Shown: positions 44,844 to 54,503, numbered from the stretch's first letter. The stretch: DNA of 64,000 nucleotides from Tissierella simiarum (GCF_018917865.1 NZ_JAHLPM010000005.1:62001-126000), one strand, 5' to 3'. Notes: a model not told the origin generated them from the letters alone. Numbers and translations: made by a program.

Positions 44844-45942
44844 ATTTATGATAACTTTGATATCCATAATGTTTGGTCTAATAATAGGAGGGGTAGTCCT
44901 TTTAATAGCAGGATTTAATCCAATAGAAGCTTATGGAATAATGCTCAAAGGTGTATTTGGTAACCCTAAATATATATCATGGACCATAATAAGATCTACT
45001 CCACTTATATTAACTGGTATGTCCGTAGCATTTGCTTTTAGAACTGGTTTATTTAATATAGGTGCAGAAGGCCAGTTTATAATAGGAAGTTTAGTAGCCA
45101 CTTTAGTAGGATATTTCTTTAAGTTACCTCCAGTGATTCATCCTATTGTAGCTATTTTGGCAGGTTGTTTAGCTGCAGCCCTTTGGGCAGGAATAGCAGG
45201 ATTATTAAAATCAAAATTTGGAATTAATGAAGTTATTACTACTATAATGTTAAATTGGACTGCCTTATACTTTAGTAATTATGTAGTATTCTGGGACAAG
45301 TTCAAAAGACCAAATAGAGATGCTTCTCAAAAGATATTAGAAAGTGCTAGTATCAATATACTTGGTAAATGGAAGACTTCAGAAGCAGGAAAAGCTTTCC
45401 TAAAGACTAATACTTTTTTAAAAGATCTTTTAAATCCACCGCTTAACTATGGTTTTATAATTGCAATCTTAGTTGCTATTCTAATATTATATATACTGAA
45501 ACACACTACACTAGGATATCAATTAAAAGCAGTAGGACATAATAAATATGCTGCAGAATACGGTGGTATAAATATTAAGAAAAATATAATTGTATCTATG
45601 ATGATAGCTGGAGCATTGTCTGGACTAGCAGGTGCGACACAGGTACTGGGGGTATCTAGAGAAACCGCTATATTAGCAGCTATGGAAGGTTATGGTTTTG
45701 ATGGTATAGCAGTTTCTTTAATTGCAGGCAACAATCCTATTGCATGTATACCAGCAGCTTTATTGTTCGGAGGATTAAAATATGGTGGAGGTAAATTACA
45801 ATCAACTATAGGTGCTCCACTAGAAGTTATTAATATAACTATAGGTGTTATAGTGTTCTTTATTGCAATGCCAAAACTAATTAAAATGATGACTTCTTTT
45901 AAAGTAAGGAAGAGAGGTGAAAAAGTTGAAAGTATTAAATGA
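44830..45942 (+). CDS. Nucleoside ABC importer permease 1
   Basis: 370 residues, about nine membrane helices, BPD_transp_2 family (FRTGLFNIGAEGQFIIGS near 73, GLAGATQVLGV near 258). It starts inside the ATPase gene (14-base overlap) and overlaps the next permease, so the three are translationally linked. It forms half of the nucleoside channel. Confidence 0.9.
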   Translation: MKQNKFMITLISIMFGLIIGGVVLLIAGFNPIEAYGIMLKGVFGNPKYISWTIIRSTPLILTGMSVAFAFRTGLFNIGAEGQFIIGSLVATLVGYFFKLPPVIHPIVAILAGCLAAALWAGIAGLLKSKFGINEVITTIMLNWTALYFSNYVVFWDKFKRPNRDASQKILESASINILGKWKTSEAGKAFLKTNTFLKDLLNPPLNYGFIIAILVAILILYILKHTTLGYQLKAVGHNKYAAEYGGINIKKNIIVSMMIAGALSGLAGATQVLGVSRETAILAAMEGYGFDGIAVSLIAGNNPIACIPAALLFGGLKYGGGKLQSTIGAPLEVINITIGVIVFFIAMPKLIKMMTSFKVRKRGEKVESIK

Positions 45943-46864
45943 TATAGGAGTAATAATTGGAATAACTTTAATGTATGCAGCTCCTCTTATCTATACCTCT
46001 TTAGGTGGTGTAATATCAGAAAATTCAGGTGTAGTTAATATTGGTCTTGAAGGAATGATGACTATTGGAGCTTTTGCAGGTGCTGCTGTAGGATACTTTA
46101 CTAAAAATCCATGGTTAGGATTTTTAGCAGCCGGATTGGCAGGAGGAATGCTTGCTTTATTGCATGCAATAGCGTGTGTAACTTTTACTGCAGACCATGT
46201 CGTATCAGGAATTGCAATTAATTTTATAGGTCCAGGATTAGCATTATTTTTGTGTAAAATGTTCTTTGATGGGGCAGCTATGACTTTGCCTTTAGACTTA
46301 GATAATAAAATTCCAAGACCATTTAATGGAGTTTTTCCATCTAATTCATTTTTAAATTTAGTATTTAATCAATATGCTACAGTATATATTGCTTTTATTT
46401 TAGTTTTAATTGTCTGGTTTTTGCTATATAAAACAAGACTAGGATTAAGAATTCGTTCTGTTGGAGAACATCCGAGAGCAGCAGATACTTTAGGAATAAA
46501 TGTTTATAGAGTAAAATATATAGCCGTTATACTTTCAGGAATTTTTGCAGGTTTTGGCGGAGCAGCTATGAGTTTAGCTGTAGTATCTAATTACAGAATT
46601 ACTTTAATATCTGGACAAGGATTTATAGCTTTAGCAGCAATGATATTTGGTAAATGGAAACCACAGGGAGCTATGTGGGGCTGTCTATTGTTTGGTGCAG
46701 CTCAAGGATTGACAGTCTATTTAGGTGGTGCTGGTTTAGGAATATCTTCTCAAATACTGGCCATGGTTCCATATTTAATAACTTTATTAGTGTTGATGGT
46801 ATTTGTAGGAGAGTCCAATGGACCAGCAGCTAACGGTTTACAATATGAAAATGATAAGAATTAA
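45926..46864 (+). CDS. Nucleoside ABC importer permease 2
   Basis: About 312 residues. Start: TTG 45926, with AGAGG eight bases before; GTG at 45917 is also in frame but overlaps the site. Branched-chain-type permease motifs NSGVVNIGLEGMMTIGAFAG (near 35) and GIFAGFGGAAMS (near 205). The second half of the transmembrane channel. Closes the operon; a strong terminator follows at once. Confidence 0.9.
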   Translation: MKVLNDIGVIIGITLMYAAPLIYTSLGGVISENSGVVNIGLEGMMTIGAFAGAAVGYFTKNPWLGFLAAGLAGGMLALLHAIACVTFTADHVVSGIAINFIGPGLALFLCKMFFDGAAMTLPLDLDNKIPRPFNGVFPSNSFLNLVFNQYATVYIAFILVLIVWFLLYKTRLGLRIRSVGEHPRAADTLGINVYRVKYIAVILSGIFAGFGGAAMSLAVVSNYRITLISGQGFIALAAMIFGKWKPQGAMWGCLLFGAAQGLTVYLGGAGLGISSQILAMVPYLITLLVLMVFVGESNGPAANGLQYENDKN

Positions 46865-46902
46865 AAAAGTTTTTGGTCTTTAAAAGGCCAAAAACTTTTT
46901 TG
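46863..46902 (+). terminator. Terminator of the nucleoside importer operon
   Basis: Long stem AAAAAAGTTTTTGGTC with GGCCAAAAACTTTTTT, overlapping the stop codon region, with a T run. Confidence 0.88.
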
Positions 46903-46904
46903 TA

Positions 46905-47225
46905 TTATGAATCTCTCGAGGCTGAAGTCTATTTATTAGATATAAAAATACCGTTGATTTTATAATTTTATAGAGTTATACAATCTTACATTGTTTCTTA
47001 TATGGCATCAATTTAAGTTTTAGTTGTATCCTACTGATAATTATAAAAATATATTCAGCAATAGATGTACATATTTTTGCAGATATTTTAGCTTAAAAAT
47101 TTTTATATAAGTACTATAAAATCGAGGGTTACATGCTTTGGTTTTTATTTAAACGATTACTTTTTTCATGTATTAATAAATTTCTTGTTAATGAATCTAA
47201 TGAATATATAATTTTTTATTACTTA
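46905..47225. other. AT-rich stretch without genes
   Basis: 320 bases of very AT-rich sequence with stop codons in all frames. I see no gene, RNA fold or mobile element here. Confidence 0.5.
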
Positions 47226-47275
47226 TAAAAAACCACCTTCAATTGCATCTATTCTACAATAGGAAGTGGTTTTTC
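47226..47275. terminator. Hairpin with flanking A and T runs
   Basis: AAAAAACCAC(C)TTC pairs with GAAGTGGTTTTT around a 22-base loop. It would work as a terminator on either strand. It is not next to an intact gene, so it may mark the end of a lost one. Confidence 0.5.
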
Positions 47276-47600
47276 TTAATGTCTATTTTGGGGATTTAGT
47301 GGTGTAATCACAATCTGGATTTGTATGATGTATTATTCTATCATTTCCTTAATTGAATCACACTTAGTACATCATGTTTCCAATCAGCAGGAAAATGTAT
47401 CAATATTTTTCCTATGGATTATCTCCTAATATAGTAGGTGTACTATTTATCACAAAATTTATTGTTGAACTTCTATTTTTATTAATAATATTATGAAAAA
47501 AATTGTAGTTTTAAAAAGTATTTATGTGAATACAAAAATTAAAAAACTTGCTAGTCTATTTTGCTATAAATTTTTACTAAACAAATATGTTAATTATATT
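47276..47600. other. Stretch without an intact gene, possibly decayed
   Basis: About 325 bases. The minus strand has short runs that could be pieces of a lost protein (an in-frame piece ending at a stop at 47283-47285), but nothing is long enough to identify. An ORF on the plus strand (47493-47768) overlaps a better gene and is rejected. Confidence 0.35.
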
Positions 47601-47921
47601 TTAATTATCACAAACTGTATGGTATTCTATATCGTTATTTACAACTTTGCTGGACCCACATTTATTACATTTATATGTTTCTTTATTGGAATAGTATTCG
47701 ATAATACATTCTCTGACATAACTATCAATAACAGGATAATGCTTTTTAGACCAACTTCTTTGATTTAAATCTACTAAATTCCAATCATGAGAACATGCAG
47801 CCATCAAAGATAAAGAACCATCTTTATCATGGTCATGTAAGTCTATAGCATATACTAAATTGCTACCAAGATTTAATAATATAAATAAACTTAATACTAA
47901 TGAACACACTTTTCTTTTCAT
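47601..47921 (-). CDS. Small secreted protein, unknown family
   Basis: 106 residues from ATG 47921, behind GGGGG (a TTG one codon earlier is possible). A clear signal peptide (KRKVCSLVLSLFILLNLGSN, cut after about VYA). The mature part has ACSHDWNL near 44, CNKCGSS near 88 and a final cysteine, a pattern like a small zinc ribbon (CxxC with further Cys). I do not recognise the family. It stands alone in an otherwise empty 1.5-kb region, on the reverse strand. Secretion and metal binding are inference. Confidence 0.6.
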   Translation of the reverse strand: MKRKVCSLVLSLFILLNLGSNLVYAIDLHDHDKDGSLSLMAACSHDWNLVDLNQRSWSKKHYPVIDSYVRECIIEYYSNKETYKCNKCGSSKVVNNDIEYHTVCDN

Positions 47922-47949
47922 CAAATTATCCCCCTAGTATTTATTTTTA

Positions 47950-48468
47950 TAGTTAGACTAGCAAGTTTAATAAATACTATTTATATTATTTAAAAACGTT
48001 ATAAGTTCTGATACAAATTTGAAATTATAAGTAAAAGAGTAATTAATTGATTTCCTACTAGAACCTAAATTAATCATATCATAATTAAACAAGTTTTTAT
48101 AGAATTTTATTCGGCTAACTTTCAACATTTTTCAATATTATTTAGAGTTATTATATCAAAAAAAGGAGAAAACTGATTTACTCTAATCATATCATATATT
48201 TATACCTAATTTTATCTAATATTATTTATAAGCAATTTTACGTTGGATTAAGTATACAAGTAAATAAATCAGAAGTATATATTTAATATAAAAGTTTTTC
48301 ATATTTTTTGAATTAACAAATATGTTACTGAAAAATCATTTTAAAGATTATTATAAATTTAAATTAAATTTTTTATTAAAAACAAAAAACAATTTTTATA
48401 TTATTTTATAAAAACTGTTTTCGTTGTATGTTACATAAACAAAAATTTTATTTGTATTATCTAAACAT
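47950..48468. other. AT-rich region without recognisable features
   Basis: About 520 bases, more than 75% A and T by eye, with no ORF above trivial length, no RNA fold and no repeat I can support. Confidence 0.5.
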
Positions 48469-48939
48469 TTATTGATAGGATATTTGCTTTTCTTTTTTAG
48501 TCAGATTATAAAGCCAAATTCCTCCCATATCAGAAACATAACCTAATATGGCACCACAAAGCAATGATATAATTACTAATTTCCAGTTTCCGTCTGCTCC
48601 AAAAGTAGAAAAACTTCCACAGAATGTCCCTGGTATAAAAGATAATAGTTCAAACTTTGCTTGAGCACACATTATAAAGGAGAATACTCCTGTCATTATA
48701 GCTCCAGCTGATGAAAATGGTATGTACTTGCTTGTTATAATAATTGCCATAGCCCATAAAACACCAGTCATATTAGCAGCAACAGATTTTCTTAACCCTG
48801 AAAGCTTACCACCAGAAGCATAATAGCTTGTGCAACCTACAAATCCCACCCAAGTTAATAATCCAAATGAGGAGCCTATAAATCCCCAGATTCCTGATAA
48901 AAGTCCTACACTTATAGAAGTATATATTAATAGATTAAT
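48469..48939 (-). CDS. DUF1097 membrane protein, likely ATT start
   Basis: 156 residues if started at ATT 48939; the first GTG (48849) would give only 126 and cut off the conserved start. The extended protein reads (M)NLLIYTSISVGLLSGIWGF then GLLTWVGFVGCTSYY and later AQAKFELLSFIPGTF and GDWKL-like NWKLVIIS, matching E. coli YcdZ-type DUF1097 proteins from their first residue. AAAGGAGG is six bases before the ATT; there is no ATG, GTG or TTG in frame in between. Several membrane helices; function unknown. It lies 107 bases after preA, behind a terminator. Confidence 0.75.
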   Translation of the reverse strand: MNLLIYTSISVGLLSGIWGFIGSSFGLLTWVGFVGCTSYYASGGKLSGLRKSVAANMTGVLWAMAIIITSKYIPFSSAGAIMTGVFSFIMCAQAKFELLSFIPGTFCGSFSTFGADGNWKLVIISLLCGAILGYVSDMGGIWLYNLTKKEKQISYQ

Positions 48940-49002
48940 AACAATTCCTCCTTTTTAAATAGAGCATAAAGGTATATAGGTAATATAATACTAATATAAT
49001 TT

Positions 49003-49041
49003 TTGAAAAAGTATAGACATGATATGCCTATACTTTTTCAA
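49003..49041 (-). terminator. Terminator of preT-preA
   Basis: A perfect 14-bp stem TTGAAAAAGTATAG/CTATACTTTTTCAA between preA and the DUF1097 gene. On the minus strand it is followed by AAAATT, so it is AT-rich rather than a clean T run, and leakage into DUF1097 is possible. Confidence 0.65.
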
Positions 49042-49046
49042 CTTTA

Positions 49047-50282
49047 TTAAAGTAATATTTCTCTTTCTTTTTCGCCTTTTTTAAATACTATGTCTCCCTT
49101 TGAAATACATTGAACAGGGCATACATTGGCACATAAATGACATCCTACACATCTTTCTTTGTCTAATACAGGTTTTCTATTTTCTTTTTCCCATTCAATT
49201 GCTTGATGCCCACCGTCATAACAAGATATGTAGCATCTTCCACATCCTACACATTTTACTTCTTCAAATTTTGGATATACAATATATCCTCTATCTAAAT
49301 CTTCTGCTGGAATTATATTTTTGTTTGCTAATCCAACCATATCTTGTAATTTTTCAAATCCTTTTTCTTCCATATAACGTGATAAACCATCTATCATATC
49401 TTCTACTATTCTATATCCATATTGCATTATAGCAGTAGTTACTTGTAAATTTGTTGAACCTAATAATATAAATTCAGCAGCATCTTCCCATGTTTCTATA
49501 CCGCCAATACCACTTATTGGAACATTTTTAAGATCTTCATTGGTAACTAATTCTTGTATAAATCTTAAAGCTATTGGTTTTACTGCCTTTCCTGAATATC
49601 CAGAAATTGATGATTTACCGTTTACTATTGGATATCCTATAAATTTATCAAGATCTACTCCTGTAATACTTTTAACTGTATTAATTGTAGAGATTCCTGT
49701 TGCTCCACCTTCCATAGCAGCTATTGCTGCTTCAGACATATTTCCTATATTTGGAGTCATTTTAGCAAGTACTGGAATGTCAGTTCCTCTTCTTACTGCT
49801 TGACAATATTTTTTAACTAATTCTGGACTTTGACCAACATCTGAACCCATTGCATGACTTGTCATCTGTGGGCATGAGAAGTTACATTCTATTATATCTG
49901 CTCCTGTTTCTGTAACAAGTTTTGCAAGTTCTTCCCATTCTTCTTCATTTTGTCCCATTATGGAAGCTACCAAAACTTTATGTGGATAATCTTGTTTTAA
50001 TCTTCTTAAAGCATCTAAGTTTTCTTCTAATGAATGTTCTGCTATTTGTTCCATATTTTTAAATCCTAAGAAAGGAGTTCCTTCTTTTTCTAAATTAGTA
50101 AAACGTGGAGAAACTTCATTTGCTATAAAGAATCCTATAGTTTTAAATACAATACCGCCCCAGCCTTCTTCTAAAGCCTTAGCGCACATTTCATAACAAT
50201 TTCCTACTGGTGAGGATGATAAGAAAAATGGATTTTCGCACTTTACTCCACAAAATTCTATTGAAAGATCTTTTCTTTTCAT
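49047..50282 (-). CDS. preA: NAD-dependent dihydropyrimidine dehydrogenase, catalytic subunit
   Basis: 411 residues. A dihydroorotate-dehydrogenase-like TIM barrel ([17 protein letters not shown] near 16; the N-terminal SSPVGN is typical of PreA, with NFSCPQ near 135 and PVLAKMTPN near 170), followed by two [4Fe-4S] clusters [11 protein letters not shown] and [12 protein letters not shown] near the end. It reduces uracil or thymine to the dihydro form, or runs in reverse, using FMN and electrons from PreT. The start overlaps the preT stop by one base. Confidence 0.93.
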   Translation of the reverse strand: MKRKDLSIEFCGVKCENPFFLSSSPVGNCYEMCAKALEEGWGGIVFKTIGFFIANEVSPRFTNLEKEGTPFLGFKNMEQIAEHSLEENLDALRRLKQDYPHKVLVASIMGQNEEEWEELAKLVTETGADIIECNFSCPQMTSHAMGSDVGQSPELVKKYCQAVRRGTDIPVLAKMTPNIGNMSEAAIAAMEGGATGISTINTVKSITGVDLDKFIGYPIVNGKSSISGYSGKAVKPIALRFIQELVTNEDLKNVPISGIGGIETWEDAAEFILLGSTNLQVTTAIMQYGYRIVEDMIDGLSRYMEEKGFEKLQDMVGLANKNIIPAEDLDRGYIVYPKFEEVKCVGCGRCYISCYDGGHQAIEWEKENRKPVLDKERCVGCHLCANVCPVQCISKGDIVFKKGEKEREILL

Positions 50283-51550
50283 TATCTTGCACCTTCTTTC
50301 TTACTTGTTAAGTATTTTGCTATTTCACTTGCAGCTTCTTTACCATCTTTTATAGCATATACTACTGTTTTATCTCCTTCAACTATATCACCTGAAGCAA
50401 ATACTCCTTCTACATTAGTCATGTAGTTTGAGGTTTGAATTATTCCTTTTTCGTTAATATCCACTATTTCTATTTTTTCTGCTTCCTGTCCAATTGCAAA
50501 TATAACCATGTCTGCTGAAAGATCCAATTCTGAATCATCGAACATACCTATTGCTTTAAATCTAGTAACTTTGCCGTCTTGTCCAATTATTTCACTTGGT
50601 TTGAATCCAGTAAACACTGGTATGCTTAATTCTTGAGTATAAGCTAATTCTTTTCTATCTGCTGGCATTTTTTCTATAGTTCTTCTATAAACTATTTTTA
50701 CGTCTTCAGCCCCTACTAATTTAGCAGTTGCAGCACAGTCCATAGCAACATCGCCGCCACCTATAACTATAACTTTTTTACCAACTTTAATATTTCCATT
50801 TGTAGTTTTAGCTTCAGCTAAGAAATCTACTCCGTTAATAACTCCTTCTAAATCTTGTCCTTTGACATTTACAGATTTACTATTTTGCATTCCTACTGCT
50901 ATTAGAAAAGCTCCAAATCCTTCTTTTCTAAGATCATCTATTTTAATATCTTTACCAACCTTGCAGTTAGTTTTAAATTCAACACCTAAATTTTTTATAT
51001 ATTTAATTTCATTATCAACAACTGTTTGAGGAAGTCTATTTGCTGGTATTCCATAAGTTAACCATCCACCTAATAAATCTTTAGATTCAAAGACAGTTAC
51101 TTTATATCCATCTAAAGCTAATTGAGCTGCAGCGGCAAGTCCACTTGGACCTGAACCTATAATTGCCACTTTTTCTTTTGTAACTTCTACAGCTTCTAGA
51201 GCTTCAAATCCTGTCAATTGTTCATAATCGGTCAAATAACGTTGAAGTTTCGCAATTTCAATTGGTTTATCTATTCCACATCTACTACATGCCCCTTCAC
51301 AATATGTACTTGTAGGACATACTCTTGCACAAACTCCACCAAGAACATTGTTTTCACGAATTGTAGCCACAGCACCCTTAAAATTTCTAAAACGTAATGA
51401 ACGTATAAACTTTGCAGGATCTGTCCCTGCTGGACATGCTTTGGTACATGGTGCATCATGGCATAACAAACACCTTGATGCTTCTTCAATTGCTAGAATT
51501 GGCGTAAGTACTTCTTCTCTTTCTTGTAAGTAATTTGTTTCTCTTTCCAA
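50282..51550 (-). CDS. preT: NAD-dependent dihydropyrimidine dehydrogenase, electron-transfer subunit
   Basis: 422 residues. The N-terminal adrenodoxin-reductase-like [4Fe-4S] part ([25 protein letters not shown]) is followed by FAD ([14 protein letters not shown]) and NAD(H) ([15 protein letters not shown]) domains, as in the GltD/PreT family. It takes electrons from NADH to PreA. The start is TTG at 51550 behind GGAGG with an 8-base spacer. With PreA it is the first step of reductive pyrimidine degradation; no hydropyrimidinase is adjacent. Confidence 0.9.
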   Translation of the reverse strand: MERETNYLQEREEVLTPILAIEEASRCLLCHDAPCTKACPAGTDPAKFIRSLRFRNFKGAVATIRENNVLGGVCARVCPTSTYCEGACSRCGIDKPIEIAKLQRYLTDYEQLTGFEALEAVEVTKEKVAIIGSGPSGLAAAAQLALDGYKVTVFESKDLLGGWLTYGIPANRLPQTVVDNEIKYIKNLGVEFKTNCKVGKDIKIDDLRKEGFGAFLIAVGMQNSKSVNVKGQDLEGVINGVDFLAEAKTTNGNIKVGKKVIVIGGGDVAMDCAATAKLVGAEDVKIVYRRTIEKMPADRKELAYTQELSIPVFTGFKPSEIIGQDGKVTRFKAIGMFDDSELDLSADMVIFAIGQEAEKIEIVDINEKGIIQTSNYMTNVEGVFASGDIVEGDKTVVYAIKDGKEAASEIAKYLTSKKEGAR

Positions 51551-51604
51551 GACTTATTCCTCCTTTATATTTAATATTGAAAAGTTAATTGCGTTTATAG
51601 TTTA

Positions 51605-51643
51605 ACAAAAAAATAAGCATATTTCTATATAAGAAATATGCTT
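51605..51643 (-). terminator. Terminator between pyrR and preT
   Basis: Stem AAGCATATTTC/GAAATATGCTT followed on the minus strand by TTTTTTT. It is 230 bases after pyrR and 55 before preT, so it may be the end of the pyrR transcript or an attenuator in the preT leader. The intergenic 51551-51874 has no gene; a possible -10 for preT (TATAAC) lies near 51693-51698. Confidence 0.7.
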
Positions 51644-51874
51644 AAACGACTATTTAAAACAAAATTTGCACTTGTATGATCGTATAATCAAGTTATACCA
51701 AAGATTACTCGAGATTTCGACATTTTTTTAACAATTTCTATAACATCATAACAAATGTTAAAGTTTTAACATCATTTAAAGTTATTTAAATGAGATTATT
51801 TATAGTATTTTTTTATAAAAACCTTGTACAATTTCATATAACAATATGAAAAATTTGCAATTAACCTTTCAATA

Positions 51875-52423
51875 TTATTTATATAAAGGATGTACAAGGA
51901 TTTTAACTAAATCAAGTCCATCTATTTCAGCAAGTTCAACAGAAACAGTTTCGCTTATTGAAGTAGGTATATTTTTTCCAACATAATCTGGCCTTATTGG
52001 AATTTCTCTATGGCCTCTATCTATTAAAACTGCTAATTGAATTCTACTAGGTCTTCCATTATCAAATATAGCTTCTATAGCTGCTCTTACAGTTCTTCCA
52101 GTATAAATTACATCATCTACTAGAATTATTTCTTTACCTTCAACATTTATCCCTATTTCACCATCTTTAATTAATGGACCATCAGAGAGTTCAGATAAAT
52201 CATCTCTATACAATGATATATCTAGACTACATACTGAAATATCTATTCCTTCAAACTTTTTTATATTTTCTGCAATTCTTTCAGCTATTGGAACACCTCT
52301 TCTTTTAATTCCTACCAATACTATGTTTTCAGTATCTTTATTTCTTTCTAGTATTTCATGGGAGATCCTAATTATAGATCTACTAATTTTGATATCGTCC
52401 ATTACTATAGCCTTTAAACCCAC
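51875..52423 (-). CDS. pyrR: Pyrimidine operon attenuation protein / uracil phosphoribosyltransferase
   Basis: 182 residues from GTG 52423 (AAGGGTGG seven bases before); an ATG at 52441 is also in frame but has no site. The PRPP-binding motif [13 protein letters not shown] and [27 protein letters not shown] are typical. PyrR senses UMP/UTP by binding pyr mRNA and promoting termination. Its own leader carries a PyrR-binding loop and a terminator (52455-52544), so it is autoregulated. No other pyr genes are adjacent, but preTA follow downstream. Confidence 0.93.
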   Translation of the reverse strand: MGLKAIVMDDIKISRSIIRISHEILERNKDTENIVLVGIKRRGVPIAERIAENIKKFEGIDISVCSLDISLYRDDLSELSDGPLIKDGEIGINVEGKEIILVDDVIYTGRTVRAAIEAIFDNGRPSRIQLAVLIDRGHREIPIRPDYVGKNIPTSISETVSVELAEIDGLDLVKILVHPLYK

Positions 52424-52454
52424 CTGAATTCCACCCTTCATCTATATTTTAAAT

Positions 52455-52544
52455 AAAAAAAGTGTCTTGATCCCCAATTAAAATCAAGACATTTACATAG
52501 ACTAATTCTCATCTACCTTACAATCTCTCAGGATCATTTAAAGG
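52455..52544 (-). promoter_or_regulatory. PyrR attenuator
   Basis: On the minus strand the leader contains GATCCTGAGAGATT in a CCTT...AAGG hairpin (52516-52544), close to the PyrR-binding loop consensus. It is followed by an intrinsic terminator (TGTCTTGAT/ATCAAGACA, 52463-52491, then CTTTTTTT). UMP-bound PyrR would bind the loop and favour the terminator. Confidence 0.85.
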
Positions 52545-52573
52545 ACTTAAATATGTAATTAATTATATATTTA

Positions 52574-52602
52574 ACAATAGCATAAAAAAATTAGTATTTC
52601 AA
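52574..52602 (-). promoter_or_regulatory. Promoter of pyrR
   Basis: -35 TTGAAA (minus strand, 52602-52597), extended -10 TGCTATTGT (-10 hexamer 52579-52574), 17-base spacer. It starts transcription 30 bases before the PyrR-binding loop. Confidence 0.65.
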
Positions 52603-52843
52603 GTTTTTTCTATTTTAATATTCAAATAAAGATATTTATTGATAATGTTTTTAATCTAAATTCATAAGAATTTACTTAAACATAATAAAATCAAAAGTCA
52701 AATAGTTAAACTTTTAGTTATAATAATATGATGTAAGCTTGAATCTTTCCTTATATAACTAAATATGAAAAATAGAAAAAATAGCAATAAATAGACTCTT
52801 AGCGAAAATGAAATATGAAATTTTTGTCTAAAAATAAATGATT
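52603..52843. other. Intergenic region between pyrR and rpoN promoters
   Basis: About 240 bases between two divergent promoters, AT-rich, with no gene or RNA fold I can support. Confidence 0.4.
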
Positions 52844-52872
52844 TTGTACTTTAAAGATTAATTTGGTATAAT
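52844..52872 (+). promoter_or_regulatory. Promoter of rpoN
   Basis: -35 TTGTAC (52844-52849), perfect -10 TATAAT (52867-52872), 17-base spacer, about 60 bases ahead of the start. Confidence 0.75.
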
Positions 52873-52929
52873 AGAACTAAAGTATTAATAATAATTTATT
52901 AATGAAATTAATTGGTGGGAGTGAGTTTA

Positions 52930-54306
52930 ATGAAACTCAGTTATGATTTAACTCTTGAACAAGTCCAAAAGTTAATAATGACTCCAGAATTAAGACAAGC
53001 CATTCAGCTTCTTCAATATAACAGTTTAGAATTAAATGAGTATTTAGAAAGAGAAATAGAACAAAACCCAATGTTAGAAACTGTTCATAATGATCAAGAA
53101 TTTGAAAATATTGAAGAATATACAAAAGATAAAGAGATTGATTGGAAAGAATATATTGAAAAATATGATGATATAAGCTATAAGCCACAAAGAGATAGAA
53201 ATATTAAAGAATATAGCTATGAAAGTTATATCAGCTATTTACCATCTTTAAAAGAACATCTAATGTTTCAATTGAATTTAATGAGATTAGAAGCTAATGA
53301 ACTAAAAATTGGAGAGAACATTATTGATAATATTGACAGAAATGGCTATTTAATTACGTCAGTAAGTGAAATTGCTCAATTTACAAAGGCTAGTGTTCAT
53401 GACGTTGAAAACGTTTTAGCTGTTATTCATAGTTTTGAACCCTTAGGAGTAGGCGCAAGAGATTTAAGAGAATGTCTATTGATACAAATAGATGAACTTA
53501 GAATTAGAAATCCACATATTAAAAAAGTTATAGAAGATTATCTTGAAGATGTAGCCCATAATAGGATGCAAAAAATAGCCAAGGAATTAAATATTGATTT
53601 AATAGAAGTACAGGAAATTTGCGATTATATAAGGAAATTGGAGCCAAAACCTGGGAGATGTTATAGTGGTAACTATGATGAAGTAAAATATATAACTCCT
53701 GATGCAGCTATTCAATTGATAGATGGAGAATTTATTATAATATTAAATGATATAACAGGCCCAAGATTAAATATTAATAGCTTTTATCGTGAATTAATGA
53801 GGCATGGTGGTGACCAAAGTACAACGGATTTTCTTACAGAAAAACTTAACTCGGCTATGTGGATTATTAGAAGTATAGAACAGAGAAGGATGACTATATA
53901 CAAAGTAATAGAATCTATCTTGAAATTTCAACTAGACTTTTTCAAACAAGGGGATAAGGCTTTAAGACCCTTAACCTTAAAAGATGTGGCTGACGATATT
54001 GGAGTTCATGAATCTACTGTAAGTCGTGCAACTAATGGAAAATATGTTCAAACACCTAGGGGATTATTTGAATTGAAGTATTTTTTCTCCAGTGGCATAT
54101 CTGGAAATGACGGAGATATATCTGCAATAAGTATTAAATCAACAATAAAGGATTTGATTGATAGAGAAGATTCAAAGAAACCTTATAGTGATCAGCAAAT
54201 AGCCGATTTACTTAAAAAGAAGGGAATAATTATATCTAGGAGAACTGTTGCAAAATATAGAGATGAATTAAATATACCATCGTCATCTATGAGAAGACGA
54301 TATTAA
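52930..54306 (+). CDS. rpoN: RNA polymerase sigma-54 factor
   Basis: 458 residues from ATG 52930 behind GTGGGAGTGAG. The N-terminal activator-interacting region (LTLEQVQKLIMTPELRQAIQLLQ) is followed by the acidic region and core-binding part. A helix-turn-helix (TLKDVADDIGVHESTVSRA near 365) recognises the -12 element; the RpoN box is RRTVAKYRDELNIPSS near the C-terminus. It needs an AAA+ activator, none of which is in the window, and I found no -24/-12 promoter. It precedes cggR, separated by a terminator. Confidence 0.95.
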   Translation: MKLSYDLTLEQVQKLIMTPELRQAIQLLQYNSLELNEYLEREIEQNPMLETVHNDQEFENIEEYTKDKEIDWKEYIEKYDDISYKPQRDRNIKEYSYESYISYLPSLKEHLMFQLNLMRLEANELKIGENIIDNIDRNGYLITSVSEIAQFTKASVHDVENVLAVIHSFEPLGVGARDLRECLLIQIDELRIRNPHIKKVIEDYLEDVAHNRMQKIAKELNIDLIEVQEICDYIRKLEPKPGRCYSGNYDEVKYITPDAAIQLIDGEFIIILNDITGPRLNINSFYRELMRHGGDQSTTDFLTEKLNSAMWIIRSIEQRRMTIYKVIESILKFQLDFFKQGDKALRPLTLKDVADDIGVHESTVSRATNGKYVQTPRGLFELKYFFSSGISGNDGDISAISIKSTIKDLIDREDSKKPYSDQQIADLLKKKGIIISRRTVAKYRDELNIPSSSMRRRY

Positions 54307-54335
54307 TAGCCCAAATTAATAGGGCTATTTTTTTT
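54305..54335 (+). terminator. Terminator of rpoN
   Basis: Stem AATAGCCC...GGGCTATT with TTTTTTTT, right after the stop. Confidence 0.85.
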
Positions 54336-54342
54336 GCAGGTA

Positions 54343-54371
54343 TTGTAAAAGAAATTTTATTGGTATATAAT
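54343..54371 (+). promoter_or_regulatory. Promoter of the glycolytic operon
   Basis: -35 TTGTAA (54343-54348) and perfect -10 TATAAT (54366-54371), 17-base spacer. CggR would block it from operators immediately downstream. Confidence 0.8.
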
Positions 54372-54412
54372 ATTATTAGGCAGTGAATTCACTCCTAATT
54401 TTTTTAATAAAT

Positions 54413-54451
54413 GTGGGATGGATTATGCACATGTGGGACGCAATGAGTCCC
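54413..54451 (+). promoter_or_regulatory. Likely CggR operator
   Basis: Tandem GTGGGA units 20 bases apart (54413 and 54433), the second forming GGGAC-N7-GTCCC. This resembles the two half-operators of CggR in Bacillus (GGGAC...TGTCC type) in position, 40 bases past the -10 box, and in direct-repeat design. Binding would be released by fructose-1,6-bisphosphate. Confidence 0.75.
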
Positions 54452-54503
54452 TGGGCTATTTTTCTGAAATTAGGATAGCATAATAGGTAAGAGGTGGTTT
54501 ACT

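Noticed and set aside
47276-47350. Possible end of a lost transposase on the minus strand
   Set aside because: The in-frame piece is about 20 residues with frame breaks upstream and no terminal inverted repeats; too short to name.
47493-47768. 91-residue plus-strand ORF with hydrophobic stretches
   Set aside because: It overlaps the minus-strand small secreted gene, which has a ribosome site and signal peptide; this ORF has neither a ribosome site nor a recognisable pattern.
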